NCBI GenBank assembly: GCA_027625915.1
Contig: JANTQA010000012.1
Span: 10,936,501-11,000,500 of the forward strand
From: Anaeramoeba flamelloides
Lineage: Eukaryota > Metamonada > Anaeramoebidae
Direction: 5' to 3'
DNA: 64,000 nucleotides
In this document: positions 1 to 10,274 of the stretch, one piece after another
How positions within the stretch are numbered: the first letter of the stretch is position 1
Layout: every line of letters starts with the position of its first letter
Translations under genes and position numbers: made by a program
The notes under the pieces: generated by a model
Told to the model about the DNA's origin: nothing
What the model saw: only the letters and a program-made list of their open reading frames with translations
Databases searched by the model: none

Positions 1-189
1 TAATAGGTTACTTTTTTTCGTTTTATAATGGAAACATGCAAATTTTGAATTTCAAAAAAGAGACTCAAATCAATATATTGTTTAAATGAAGTTAACTCAT
101 CCATTTCATAAGTGCAAACACACATTACAAAAAAATTTTTTTTGATGATCTTGACAAGATTTCATTTTATTTTTAAAAATGAATACTCC

Positions 190-499
190 CTTAAAAGTGA
201 TATTTTCATTAAAGGTGATACTTTTTAGGTATGCACCCACAACCAGGGAATTTTACAATATACTTGATATTTTAATAAAAGAACAAATCCCATTTAATAA
301 ACCAGAGGAGATATTTTGGTTTGTTTGAATTTTAAAAAAAGTATTTTAGATTTTCTCGTGATGTTTCTACTCCAAGCATCTTTCTTTCCTTTTAAAATAG
401 AATAGAATGTTACTTACAATATCAAGGATATTGTAAAATTCCCTGGATTTGGGCACATACCAAAAATGGATCACCTTTAATGAAAATATCACTTTTAAC
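190..499. repeat. MITE-like element with ~80-bp terminal inverted repeats
   Basis: The left arm (about 190-270) and right arm (about 415-499) are near-perfect reverse complements. Both carry the motif TTAAAAGTGATATTTTCATT at the outer end and an AGGGAATTTTACAATAT block at the inner end. The middle is about 145 bp with no open frame. The outer motif occurs a third time near 1695-1722, in the same orientation as the right arm, so this element may be one end of the larger repeat that follows. Confidence 0.8.
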
Positions 500-1725
500 C
501 AAAAAAATCTTCAAGTTAATTTAATATTAAATTTAAAAAAAAATTCAGTGAATCTTAAATTGAAAAAACAAAGTAAAAATCTGATTACTATAAATAATTA
601 AACTTACTTTCAAAGCTATTTTCCGAATTCAATTATATATTTTAAACTTTTACTCCATTTATGATCTTCTTGGAAAGTTCAAAACTCAAATAAATTGATG
701 AATTATTTAAAAATAAATTATTTTCTTTGATTGAAGATTGAAATTTTATTCCCTAAAAACTGGCCAAATTTGACTTCAAAAACGAAACCGCAAATTTTTG
801 GAATAATTCAGTAATAAAAAATCCACTTAATTTCAAAAAACATACAATAATTATTTTAAACTTCTAAAAATATAATTTCTTTATTCCAAGAAAATTTCAA
901 ATCAATTTTTTCTTTTTATCAAATAATAAAACATTGGAAAAAATACCACAGAATTAAAATAAAAATTCACACAATATACTTTTTTAAAACCTCGAAAATT
1001 AAACTTATAATCTAAATAAATACTTTTTTAATTTTTTTTTATAAACTATAATTTATAACCTAATCTTTAATTCTTTCAGTGTATTAATAAAAGACAAAAA
1101 TGAAATGTATCAATATACTTTACTATTTATTTCTCAATTTATAAAAGATCTTCAAACAAATAAAAACGAATTCAAATTTATTAAGTCTAATAAAAAAAAA
1201 ATAGATATTCTCAAATAACTAATTTTAATAATAACAGTTCATTGTTGATACTCTGAGCATTTTAAAAATAATATTGTTTAATCTTTTTAAATTTCTCATA
1301 ATTAAATAAATATTTGTGAATAAAAGAAATGATCAATTTTTTTTGATCTTATATGATTCAAGATTTAATTGATTTTCATTGTATTTTTGAAATAAGATTA
1401 AAAAGTTCAAAATATTATTTGTTCATACAAACTTTCAGAAATTACTTAAAAGAAGATTTCATTCAAATTAAAAATTTTTGTATATTTTTTAATTTCTAAT
1501 TTGATCAAAAATCTAAAACAAAAAGAATCAGGATCTTTTAAACTGGATTTTTTATTGGGAAAAATGAATTGTTTTAAAAATGATAACTCATCTCTCTAAA
1601 GTTGAAAAAGGAAGTTGCATGCCAGGTTTAATTGTACCATTGTGTAAATAATTACACTATTATCTTTGGGGTGGGAAAAAAAATAAGAGTTGCTAGTATC
1701 TAATGAAAATATCACTTTGAACAAA
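500..1725. repeat. Long dispersed non-coding repeat, copy 1 (partner at 43.85-45.08 kb)
   Basis: This stretch aligns collinearly by eye with 43850-45075. Shared blocks include GTAAAAATCTGATTACTA-type sequence near 570, TATTTCTCAATTT near 1125, and the block at 1560-1690 containing CTCTAAAGTTGA and GTAAATAATTAC. Identity looks like roughly 75-80 percent. No open frame is conserved. It probably represents an old non-autonomous transposable element. Confidence 0.7.
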
Positions 1726-2500
1726 AAAAAATGTAAGATTCAGAAATCCTTATTGAACCTATGAAATACTTTTAAGGTCAATGAAAATTTTGTTTCGTTT
1801 TACAGAAAATAAATTTATCTTAAAAACGACCTTTTCAGGTGAAAATCGGTAAATTGTTGAAAAAAATTTTTGAAAGAGTTCTTTAATCCCACTCATATTT
1901 ATCCTAATAAGAATTTTTCTTTGACAAAATAATCTTAAATTTTCACTATTCCATCATTTTTAATCACAATTTTAACCTTTCTTATAATATCTGGCCAAAA
2001 TTTGATTTTACAATTTCATAATTTTAACACATATAAATAAAGACAAAAACAATTTGTTTCTTTCGAAATGTTTTTTACACTTATTTAAACAAGTTTGAAA
2101 TGTTTTTAAATTTGGGGTTTGTTGATGAAGTTCCCCTAAAGTAATTCATTTAAAAATCATTTCCGTTCAAAAATCTTTTTGAATTTTTTTTTTTTTGTTC
2201 TTGACTTTAAATTCGTAATTTTAGTGTTTTTTTGTCTATTTTTTTCAAATTGAAAATTCTTTTTCAGTAAAATAGCACAATAACCCGATACTATCCAAAA
2301 TGGTGATGGAATGATTAGGCCGGTTTAACAAACTTTTTCAGTTTCCAAATTTTATGTTTTAAAAACAAATTTTTCATAGACACCACAAATACTATACTTT
2401 CTTTTTGATAAAAGTGAATACGATCTTTTATCAATATTTTAAAAATAAATGATTTTTGTTAAAAATTGTTTTTTTATGTTTTTTCTTTTTTTTTCTTTTG
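1726..2500. other. AT-rich stretch with no recognised feature
   Basis: No open frame, RNA gene or clear repeat could be supported here; the sequence is homopolymer-rich A/T. Confidence 0.6.
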
Positions 2501-2682
2501 GGAATACAGGCCAACAAATGGAATTCACAACAGCTTGTGAAATTATATGATTTTATGAGGTTATTGAAACTTTTAAACCAACAGCCAGCTTAAATGAAAA
2601 ACTAATTTAATGAATATCTTTGTGTGTATATTTTTAAGTGTTGGATAAGGGTTTTTCAATTTAAACAAAAAATACAAATTGA

Positions 2683-3082
2683 AAAAAAAACACTTCTAAG
2701 TCAGAATATCAATTTACAAAAGAAGATATAAACTCAAAAAAAAAATTAGAAATACTAGGGTTTGTCCACATATCACAACAATTAAAATTTTCCAAGAAAA
2801 AAGATCAAAATATCAATTGGGAAATAGAAAATTTACAATTATTAAATGCAGATCTCAACCAATTTAGACAAAGGTTAATTATAATTAGTTCTGGATGGAA
2901 AGGTCAAGAATATTTACAAATTATTAGGTATAATAATAATATCAACAAAGAGTCGTGTCGTCAGGTGCCTAGCTTTTCCAAAATTCAATCTATGGAGAAA
3001 AATCAAAGATTTTACACAATTCTTTTGAATTCTGGAAAAAGTAACAGCGTTTTTTTTAATTTAAGAAATAAAAAGAAAAATT
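2683..3082 (+). other. Unassigned open frame of about 133 codons without a start codon
   Basis: One forward frame stays open for about 400 bp, which is long for DNA this rich in TAA and TGA. It has no ATG near its beginning. The predicted peptide is Lys/Asn/Ile-rich and includes SSGWKGQEYLQIIR near its middle; I recognise no domain. A short palindromic repeat (2973-3039) lies inside its last third, so the end of the frame may be repeat-derived. A related but weaker sequence lies at about 11566-11720. It could be the remains of a mobile-element gene or an exon of an unknown gene. Confidence 0.3.
2973..3039. repeat. Short hairpin repeat, copy 1
   Basis: An imperfect palindrome: the left arm resembles TTTTCCAGAATTCAA and the right arm TTGAATTCTGGAAAA, around a spacer of about 35 bp. 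The same hairpin occurs at 3723-3790 and 40697-40762. Confidence 0.6.
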
Positions 3083-3089
3083 AAATTTT

Positions 3090-3590
3090 GGATTATTTCA
3101 AAAATTAATAAAAAGCCTAACTACAAAAAATATTTAAAATCGGTAGGTTCAACTTCAATTTTAAAATTAAGAAATTTCACAAATTATCTAAACAGATATT
3201 CATATTTTTATGATAAAAATAAATTTAAAACGAAATTCCGATAATTAAAAAATATTTAAACCTAGACACATATGAGGATATTAATCACTCATTCTATGAA
3301 AAAAAAACCGAACAATTTGGATTAAGGAATTAATTCAAATAAACAAAAATATAAAGCAATTAAAGAATAATATTCTTGTTATTTTTCTCAAGAAAAAATA
3401 TTAGAAAAAATATAAAAAATGATGCTATATTTTTCAGATCTACATCACTTGGTATATTTGATATTATTCGAAATAAAGACTCATTATTTATTTTATCATT
3501 AGTTAATGATAAAGAAAATCATGACTCTTTATTAAAATTTACAAACAAAAATTTAGAAATTAGGGCTATAACAGGAAACTAATTCCTCCC
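3090..3590 (+). other. Scattered short open frames, probably decayed coding sequence
   Basis: Short Lys/Asn-rich open stretches appear in different forward frames, including one of about 67 codons at 3376-3582. Together with the frame at 2683-3082 they suggest an old, decayed gene or mobile element whose family I cannot name. Confidence 0.25.
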
Positions 3591-3722
3591 TTCAATATAA
3601 AAAAATAAAAAAATACTTTTTTGTACTCAATATATTTATTATCACTAGTAGGTAATAGAACTATATTTGAGTCTTTATTAAAATTTCTAAATAAAAATTT
3701 AGGAATTCGGTGAAGTGCTTAG

Positions 3723-3790
3723 GTTTTCCAGAATTCAAAATAATGGAGTAAAATCGCTGATTTAATTCAATTCTTTTAAATTCTGGAAAA
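3723..3790. repeat. Short hairpin repeat, copy 2
   Basis: TTTTCCAGAATTCAAAA near 3724 and TAAATTCTGGAAAA near 3777 form the two arms. It matches copy 1 closely, including the flanking GTGC(T/C)TAGG at its left edge. Confidence 0.6.
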
Positions 3791-4250
3791 TATAACGGCA
3801 AATACAAAAGATTAAGTAACTCCTCGATAAAAAAAAAAAAAAAACACTTGTTTTTTGCATAAATAATAAATTTATTTTAATCTTGTAATAAAAAGATCAA
3901 ATTCTGGTTTACCAATTTAGAATTGTTATTAATAATTTGTGTTTTCAAAATTCTTTTTGAATGCTCATATTAATGTTTATTAGTCAAATTCTGGTTCGAG
4001 GGTTAATGAGTAGTTTCCTCGAATGTAGATTAAAATTTTTTTAACTTATGTAAAGAAATTTGTTGTAATAGATAACTTGTGTTAAGGAGAGGATAAAATA
4101 TTTGTGAAAACATTGTATAACAGAGAGAGTGGAAGTGTTATATTAAAAAGGATAAATAGATACCTTAAAATTTGTTTCGATCATTTTAACAATCGAAAAA
4201 AATCATAATTCAGATAAGAAACTCTCTCTATATATATATATATATATATT

Positions 4251-4332
4251 GGCAGAGTGGTCGAGTTATACAAGAGTTAGAATTGAACTCAAATTCCTGA
4301 GGGGGGGGCACAATTTTGAAACGTCTCTTTCT
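4251..4332 (+). pseudogene. Degenerate tRNA-Ser(UGA)-like sequence
   Basis: GGCAGAG at 4251 can pair with CTCTTTC at 4325-4331 in six of seven positions (one a G-T pair), like a tRNA acceptor stem. TGGTCGAGT follows, as in the D-arm of class II tRNAs. A seven-base loop ATTGAAC, read as anticodon TGA, has a stem pairing in four of five positions. An extended G-rich variable region and a TTTGAAA T-loop-like sequence follow. The D-stem and especially the T-stem do not pair properly, so this looks like a tRNA-Ser pseudogene or the head of a tRNA-derived SINE. A (TA)n run lies directly upstream. Confidence 0.5.
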
Positions 4333-4439
4333 TTAAACGTCATCTACCATTTTCTTTTTGCCTATTCTGTTTTTATTACAAACAACCAAAGAACTTTTTC
4401 ATATAATTATTTGGTTACGACAATTTTTGATCTTTAGCA

Positions 4440-6093
4440 TTATTTTCCCCTTAATAAATGAAATTTTTATTTCGAGTTCCAAAATTTTTTTACGAATTAT
4501 GTGATGTAAAAAAACTCAAAGATCTTCACAAACCCTATTTAGAAATGATATTTTTAGATCTTTTCTGGAGCTTAGGTATTGGACTTTGAGATAAAATTTT
4601 GATGAGTTTAATATGATTTTAGCAGTAATAAATATTCTGTACAATTGCTGAAAAATATCAACCATTTTTATACAAGTTTTTTTGAAATACAAGTTGATTA
4701 TAAAGAACTACCAGTCAAGATTTTTACAATTTGGAATTGTCGGTTATATCGTTGATTTTTTGGGTTTGTTTTGTTGTTATTTAGATTTTAAATACAATAT
4801 TATTATCTACATATCACTTAAAAAGAATTTGACCATTTAACAAGCAATGCAAGAAACCGACAGCTGTTGTTTGAGAATAAGGAGAATTATTTCAAGAGCA
4901 AGAAACAATAAGTAACAATTTTATAAATATAAAAAAACAACAGACCCATTTTTTAAGGGATAACAATCAAGCAAATATAAAAACTGAATAAACGTATTAA
5001 ACAAATAAAAAGTCTGTTTGTATTTAATAAACAAACAACTGTTCCGAATACATGTATTGTTATGTGGATTGTTAATTATTTTTTTTTTTTGATTTTAGTT
5101 TGATTTTAAAATTTCATTTTTATTAATTTGTGGAACGATCTTTTATTATATCCCAAAAAAAAACTAAAACAGTGCAAAACATTTCAAAAGCAATAATAGT
5201 TCGTCTTTTTTTTGGTTTAAATTTGTAATCTTAAGAACCATTTGTTTAGTTGTCTTAATTTAGTCTGAAATGGATCTGTTGATCAGTGATCTTGTGAATG
5301 AATTTGCTTCTTTCTTTTCGAAATTTTTGTCTACTCTTCTACCAAAGACCCTAAATCGAAAGATATGAGACCCCCACTTCAATAACAGTCAACTAATTTA
5401 ATAATAATAATTAAAGTATTGTCAATACTCATTCTTGAATTAGGTTTAATTATGAAATAGTTTTTATTTATTCTTTCTTTTTTAATTGAAATTTTTAAAT
5501 AAAAGCGAAAAAATCATTTTATCTGATTTAAATTTTTACTTTGATCAAATAAAAAAAAAAAAAAGAATAACATAATAAGGACATTTTCTCTTCAAAAAAG
5601 ATTTTTTAAACCTTATGATTGATTTTTCATATATTAACAATCATTGTCATTTTGCTTGGTTGTAATAAACCGAATTAATAATGTAGTTGGGTGTGATCAA
5701 AAGTAATAAAAAAAAATTTGGAATAGTCGCAAGAATCAGTAATTGGGGTTTTGGGATGTATCTAAAAGAATAGTCTTACTGAAAGAATTTGAACTTGACT
5801 TGTTTGGATCTTTAAAAAAGCTTGTTTTTTTAAAGGTGAGGTTTAAAAGCTTATTTTAGTCATGCTTTAAAATTCTAATAGTATTGTGTTTCAATTAGAT
5901 TGTTGGAAAGAAACGTTGTTACAAATTTGATTGATGTTGTTTAGCCATGGATAAGTAATATTATGAGTTCTTTTTTGTGTCAATTTTGAGTAAAAGTCTA
6001 ATTTTGAAAAAAAAAAAAAAAATGAAACCGATTTTTAAAAAGTTTTTTTTACTTTTAATAAATGAATTGATTAAAAAAGAAATATTTAGACTT
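4440..6093. other. AT-rich stretch with no recognised feature
   Basis: No supportable gene or RNA gene. Open frames are all short and lie in A/T homopolymer sequence. Confidence 0.6.
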
Positions 6094-6610
6094 TAGAATT
6101 GGAAAAAAAACCTTGAAACGAAAAATAATCCCTGACAGGATTAAAATCAATGAAAGGATTTTTAATTATTAATATTAGGGAAATTATTGTTGTAGTTCAA
6201 TTATTTGAATCAAATCCTATTTAAAACCATGAAATTTTAATATGAACTAAGGAATAGAAATAGCTCAAAGCTCATTAAAACGGAGGATCTATAGAAATAT
6301 TAGTTAATTGTTTGATAACCTTAAGATAACAAAAACTTAATTTCAAAAAACAATTGAGTTTGCTAGAAGTTTACTTGATTTTTATAAAATGATAATTTTA
6401 TTCTTGTTTTTTGATTGATAGAATGGTATTTTGAACAATGTTATTCAATTTACCATCATTCTGATAAGTGGGAGAGTTCTAATTTTAAAAAGTTTGATTC
6501 TTAAATAAAAGGATTTGATTTTAAATAAAAGAAATTAAACAGCGATTTATTAACAAAATTAAACAAATTGTCTGGGATTTTTTTCATTTGAGGTATTTTT
6601 TCACGACTAT
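6094..6610. repeat. Old copy of the CCGGACATG inverted-repeat element
   Basis: It aligns with the fresher element at 58478-58969. The left end keeps a decayed TIR (GGAAAAAAAACCTTGAAACG). The interior shares TTTTTGATTGAT, CATTCTGATAAGTGGG and CTTGTTTTT blocks, and the right end keeps CTGGGATTTTTTTCATTTG. The many mismatches suggest it is much older than the 58-kb copy. Confidence 0.6.
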
Positions 6611-7471
6611 ATACTTAAAATAACTCCTTTCAAAGAAAATTCAACTGACCACCTCATTTCCTCAATTATTTTTTCAAACCAAATTATATATGTTCAATTA
6701 AGAGATTTATTTCAGAACAATTATTTCTAAAAATATATTTTTCCTTGTTCTAGTTAATTCGAGTTTAAAAATTCAAAATCTCTACTTAATAGGATCAATC
6801 TTGAAAGATATATGTACAACAAAAAAATTATTAGATGTATTATTCACTGAATAAACATTTATAAGAATAACTTACACTTAGATTCGAGACTATTTTTCAA
6901 CAAATTTTTTAATTTAATTTACTAAGTGATAAAAATAGCAACAATTCCAGGATTAAATTAAGTTTGATTTCAATAGAAAATACAGTGGTCAAACAGTATC
7001 TTGTTTTGTGAAGATTTTTAAGTCAGAGAAACAATTGAATATTAATTACTTTACTGAACAAAGGTTTTTATTGTCAGAACCCAATAAATTAGAACACAAG
7101 GATTAAAAAAAAATTTATTGCAAGTTGAATTTTACTACCACTTATGTGATATCGAGGCAAGCGATTCATATAAACCAAGACATGAACCAATTCCTCCAAT
7201 AAAAATCACAAAAACATGAAAAGATCCAACTCGTTATCAAAAAATCAATTTTTTTCCATCCACGTATTTTTACCATTTTTTCATCTTTTTTTTTGATTGT
7301 TCTTGATTTAAGTGATTAATAACAACATAAAGAAAGAACTAATTCAATTTTAAAACCTAAAACAGAGGAACCCAACAACTTAAACCATTCACACTACTTA
7401 TTGCACAACTCACAAAAACCACAATATTTTATTTTAAACAATTTCCAAAAATTCACCAAAATCCTTTTAAA
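6611..7471. other. Upstream region of the leucine-zipper gene
   Basis: No gene is visible. The last 200 bases before the start codon become C- and A-rich and poor in G, as upstream and 5' untranslated sequence of genes in this window often is. Confidence 0.4.
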
Positions 7472-7996
7472 ATGGATCAACAAGATCTTTCAACAAAAAA
7501 CATGAGAAAAAGATCGTTTTCTGAAGCAGATTCTGAAATTTCTCCACTAACAACAACGATCTTGACTAAAACAGCAAACAATAATCCAAAAAATTTCAAG
7601 CAAAGAAGACTTGCAAAAAGAAAAGGTATCGGTACAAATACCAAAACACAGCAAGAAATTACCAAACTGGAATCCAAATTTGATGAGATTTCTGAAAAGC
7701 ACAACCGACTTGCTAGCCGAGTGCAAATACTGATTTCTGAAAAAGAACAAATGAAAAATGAGTTGATCCAATTAAGAAGGCTTATCCAAAGAAATGAAAT
7801 AAGCCAACGAAAAAAAATATTAAAAGAAAAGAAAGTCACAACAAACCTTCTTAGATTTTTAATTTTAAAGGGACACATCCTCCCTTCAAGCCAAAAAGGG
7901 AAGGAACTGTTTAACAATTTACTAAAAAACTCTCAAATACAAAAGAACAAGGAAATATCCCAAACTAACAAAAATATCATATGTGATCAGTTGTAA
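7472..7996 (+). CDS. Leucine-zipper protein, bZIP-like with atypical basic region
   Basis: This single-exon gene encodes 174 residues. It starts at ATG in an AAAATGG context and stops at TAA. Hydrophobic residues repeat every seven positions (L66, I73, L80, L87, M94, L101), a six-heptad zipper. A basic stretch KQRRLAKRKG (about 43-52) lies just ahead of it. That order is the layout of bZIP transcription factors. However, the Asn and Arg that bZIP proteins keep at fixed distances before the first Leu are not in place: the Arg position is Asn56 and the Asn position is Ala48. It may be a divergent bZIP that reads an unusual site, a dimer partner that does not bind DNA, or simply a basic coiled-coil protein. 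The C-terminal third is basic (KKILKEKK) then Asn/Lys-rich, with no domain I recognise. Neighbours give no clue. Confidence 0.75.
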   Translation: MDQQDLSTKNMRKRSFSEADSEISPLTTTILTKTANNNPKNFKQRRLAKRKGIGTNTKTQQEITKLESKFDEISEKHNRLASRVQILISEKEQMKNELIQLRRLIQRNEISQRKKILKEKKVTTNLLRFLILKGHILPSSQKGKELFNNLLKNSQIQKNKEISQTNKNIICDQL

Positions 7997-10077
7997 AAAA
8001 ATTTGTTGTAATTTTACTTCGGCCTCTCAACTCGCTTTAATTTTTGCTTATATTTCTTTAATTTTACATTTTTTTATTTACTCTTTTTTCATTCGTAAAT
8101 GTATCTTTCAAACCAATAAATTTGTTTTTTCTTTCGTTTTTGATTTCTCTTTTGTCAAATTTTTTTTTTTGTTTGGTGAATAAAATTTATGAAAGGGTGC
8201 AAGTTTTAAATTTTGAATGGAAGTTTCAGCACAAATTGAAATTTCAAGACACTGTAAGGGAGTAAGTAAATTTTATAAATTTTGAGTGTCACCATTTATA
8301 CAAAACCAAATTATTCAATTCATTTCTTTCAATAAGTACATTAATTTTTTAAGGGGCAAAGTACCTTTTCAAAATTTTGAGTGTCAACGTTTATATAAGA
8401 AATTAAATGATTAAAATCATTTCTTTAACCAAATATATTGATACTTTAATAGACATGAGGGTGGATTATATCCTAGTATCATATATTTACCTACCAATTA
8501 AAAAAAGGATTTCAAAAAAAGGAAAAAATTGATCATCAAAAAAAAAAAATAAAAATCATTTATTTCTTGATCTTATCCAAGAACATTTTGATAAAATTAC
8601 TTCTCCTTTATTTTGTTTTATTTTTAATTCTTCTTGGAAATATTTTTGTTTGAAAAATTTTGGATTAACAAATTATTTTTTATTTCTAAATAATTTCAAA
8701 AATTCAAAAAAAAAAATCCTTATTTTCATTTAATTAATCTAATTCTAGTTTTTTTACAGAAAATAAGATCTTTTTTGAATTTTTGTTCCGAAATAAAAGA
8801 GATTTTGATGATAATATATTATTATCACGATATTAGTAATTAATTTGTGATAATATAAAAAAAATCCAGATTAGTCCAACTTGATCTTGAAAAATTATAA
8901 AATTGTGATATTCCACAATATCGCAATCAAATAATTATTGCTAAAAAAAGAAAAATTATTTTTTTGAAATCACCTTTAAAAAAAATATCTTGTATTTTGT
9001 AAAAATATTTTTGGATTTTACATTTTTTCCCCTTTAAAAATGTTTAAAAAGTGTTTGCAAGTGTTGTGAATTATCTTCGAGTGTTTGAAAGTTTTTTAGT
9101 ACAGAAAACTTTTATAAAATGAAGAAGATTGTATGTAGAAAAACAAATTTTGTTCTATTCATTTTTTTTTATCAAAATCTAAAATATCAAATGAATTTTA
9201 TGATCAAACTAATAATAACACATTTCAAACAATATACTTGAGGATAAAAGCAATGTTTTTTTAAAAAAATGTTATTACCTTTCAGAAGTTAAATAACCAA
9301 AAAGGATCAAGAGAAATTTTCCTTCTTATTGATGACCGATTGAACAAAAAAAGCTCGGCTTAAGTTGGGTATTTGTCCAATAAAAATATAATCAAAGAAG
9401 ATGAATAAGAAGAAGAAAACATCTTTACAAAAAATCTTGTAAATTGGTGATGATAATGTTTTAATTTGTTGTGAAAGCTTTTGAAAACTTATCCAACTCT
9501 TTTCAGCTTTCATAGAATATTGAAAATGTTTTCAACCCAAGAAAAAACTCTTTAAAGCAAGGGTGAACAGTTGCTAGTTTTTGAAGTTTTGTATGAAAGG
9601 TTATTTATAGCATCAATTTTGATAGAGAAAATATTTAATGCCTTTATTTATTATTTTTGATGTTCTAAAAGGATCGATGAGTTTGTCAAACAAATCAAAA
9701 TAAAATACAATAAAAGCATTTGATTTGATCCTTAATTGAATCAAGCATCTTTAAAATTTTTGATAAAAAAGAATTTTTTTTCATATACTCTATTTTTTGA
9801 TCAAAAATATATATATATATTGGTAAAAATATTACTGAATTAGTACATAAACCCATTAACAATAACATCAAAATTACCATTTTATTCTGAAATTTTGATT
9901 TTTATAACGATTTTTCAATAATTATCACAATTTTATAGAATACAGTGAAAATTATATTATCATGATAATATTGAATTTCGCGATTTTCAAAAATATTGTG
10001 ATTTGATAAAAATAATAGCTATTTTTGAAACTTTATAGTGAATTAAACATTGGAATCATCAAAACATCTAAAGATTA
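7997..10077. other. Intergenic; short duplicated segment, otherwise empty
   Basis: The segment around 8262-8345 is partly repeated at 8370-8450: both contain AAATTTTGAGTGTCA followed later by ATTTCTTT. Palindromic AT-rich segments with ATATTGTGAT-like motifs occur near 8900 and 9960. No gene is supported; small reverse-strand frames at 9307-9513 and 9695-9880 are hydrophobic A/T-driven frames. Confidence 0.4.
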
Positions 10078-10274
10078 CAGTCAGTTTCACTTTTAAGGCA
10101 CAAACTTTCAACGAAATTTAAGGCACAAAAAAATCTCAAATTAAGGCACAAAATTTGCAATTTTTTTTTTTACAATTTATTTTTACTAGAATTTGAATTT
10201 TGTGCTTTAATTTGAGATTTTTTTTGTGCCTTAAATTTCGTTGAAAGTTTGTGCCTTAAAAGTGAAACTCACTG
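10078..10274. repeat. TA-flanked MITE with TTAAGGCACAAA motifs, copy 1
   Basis: A 197-bp element flanked by TA on both sides. The left end is CAGTCAGTTTCACTTTTAAG and the right end is its near-perfect reverse complement. Each arm holds three spaced copies of TTAAGGCACAAA or a close variant; the centre is a T/A spacer. CAGT ends and a TA target site are typical of Tc1/mariner-derived MITEs. Other copies: 13183, 25340, 25734, 39341 and 53900. Confidence 0.85.
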
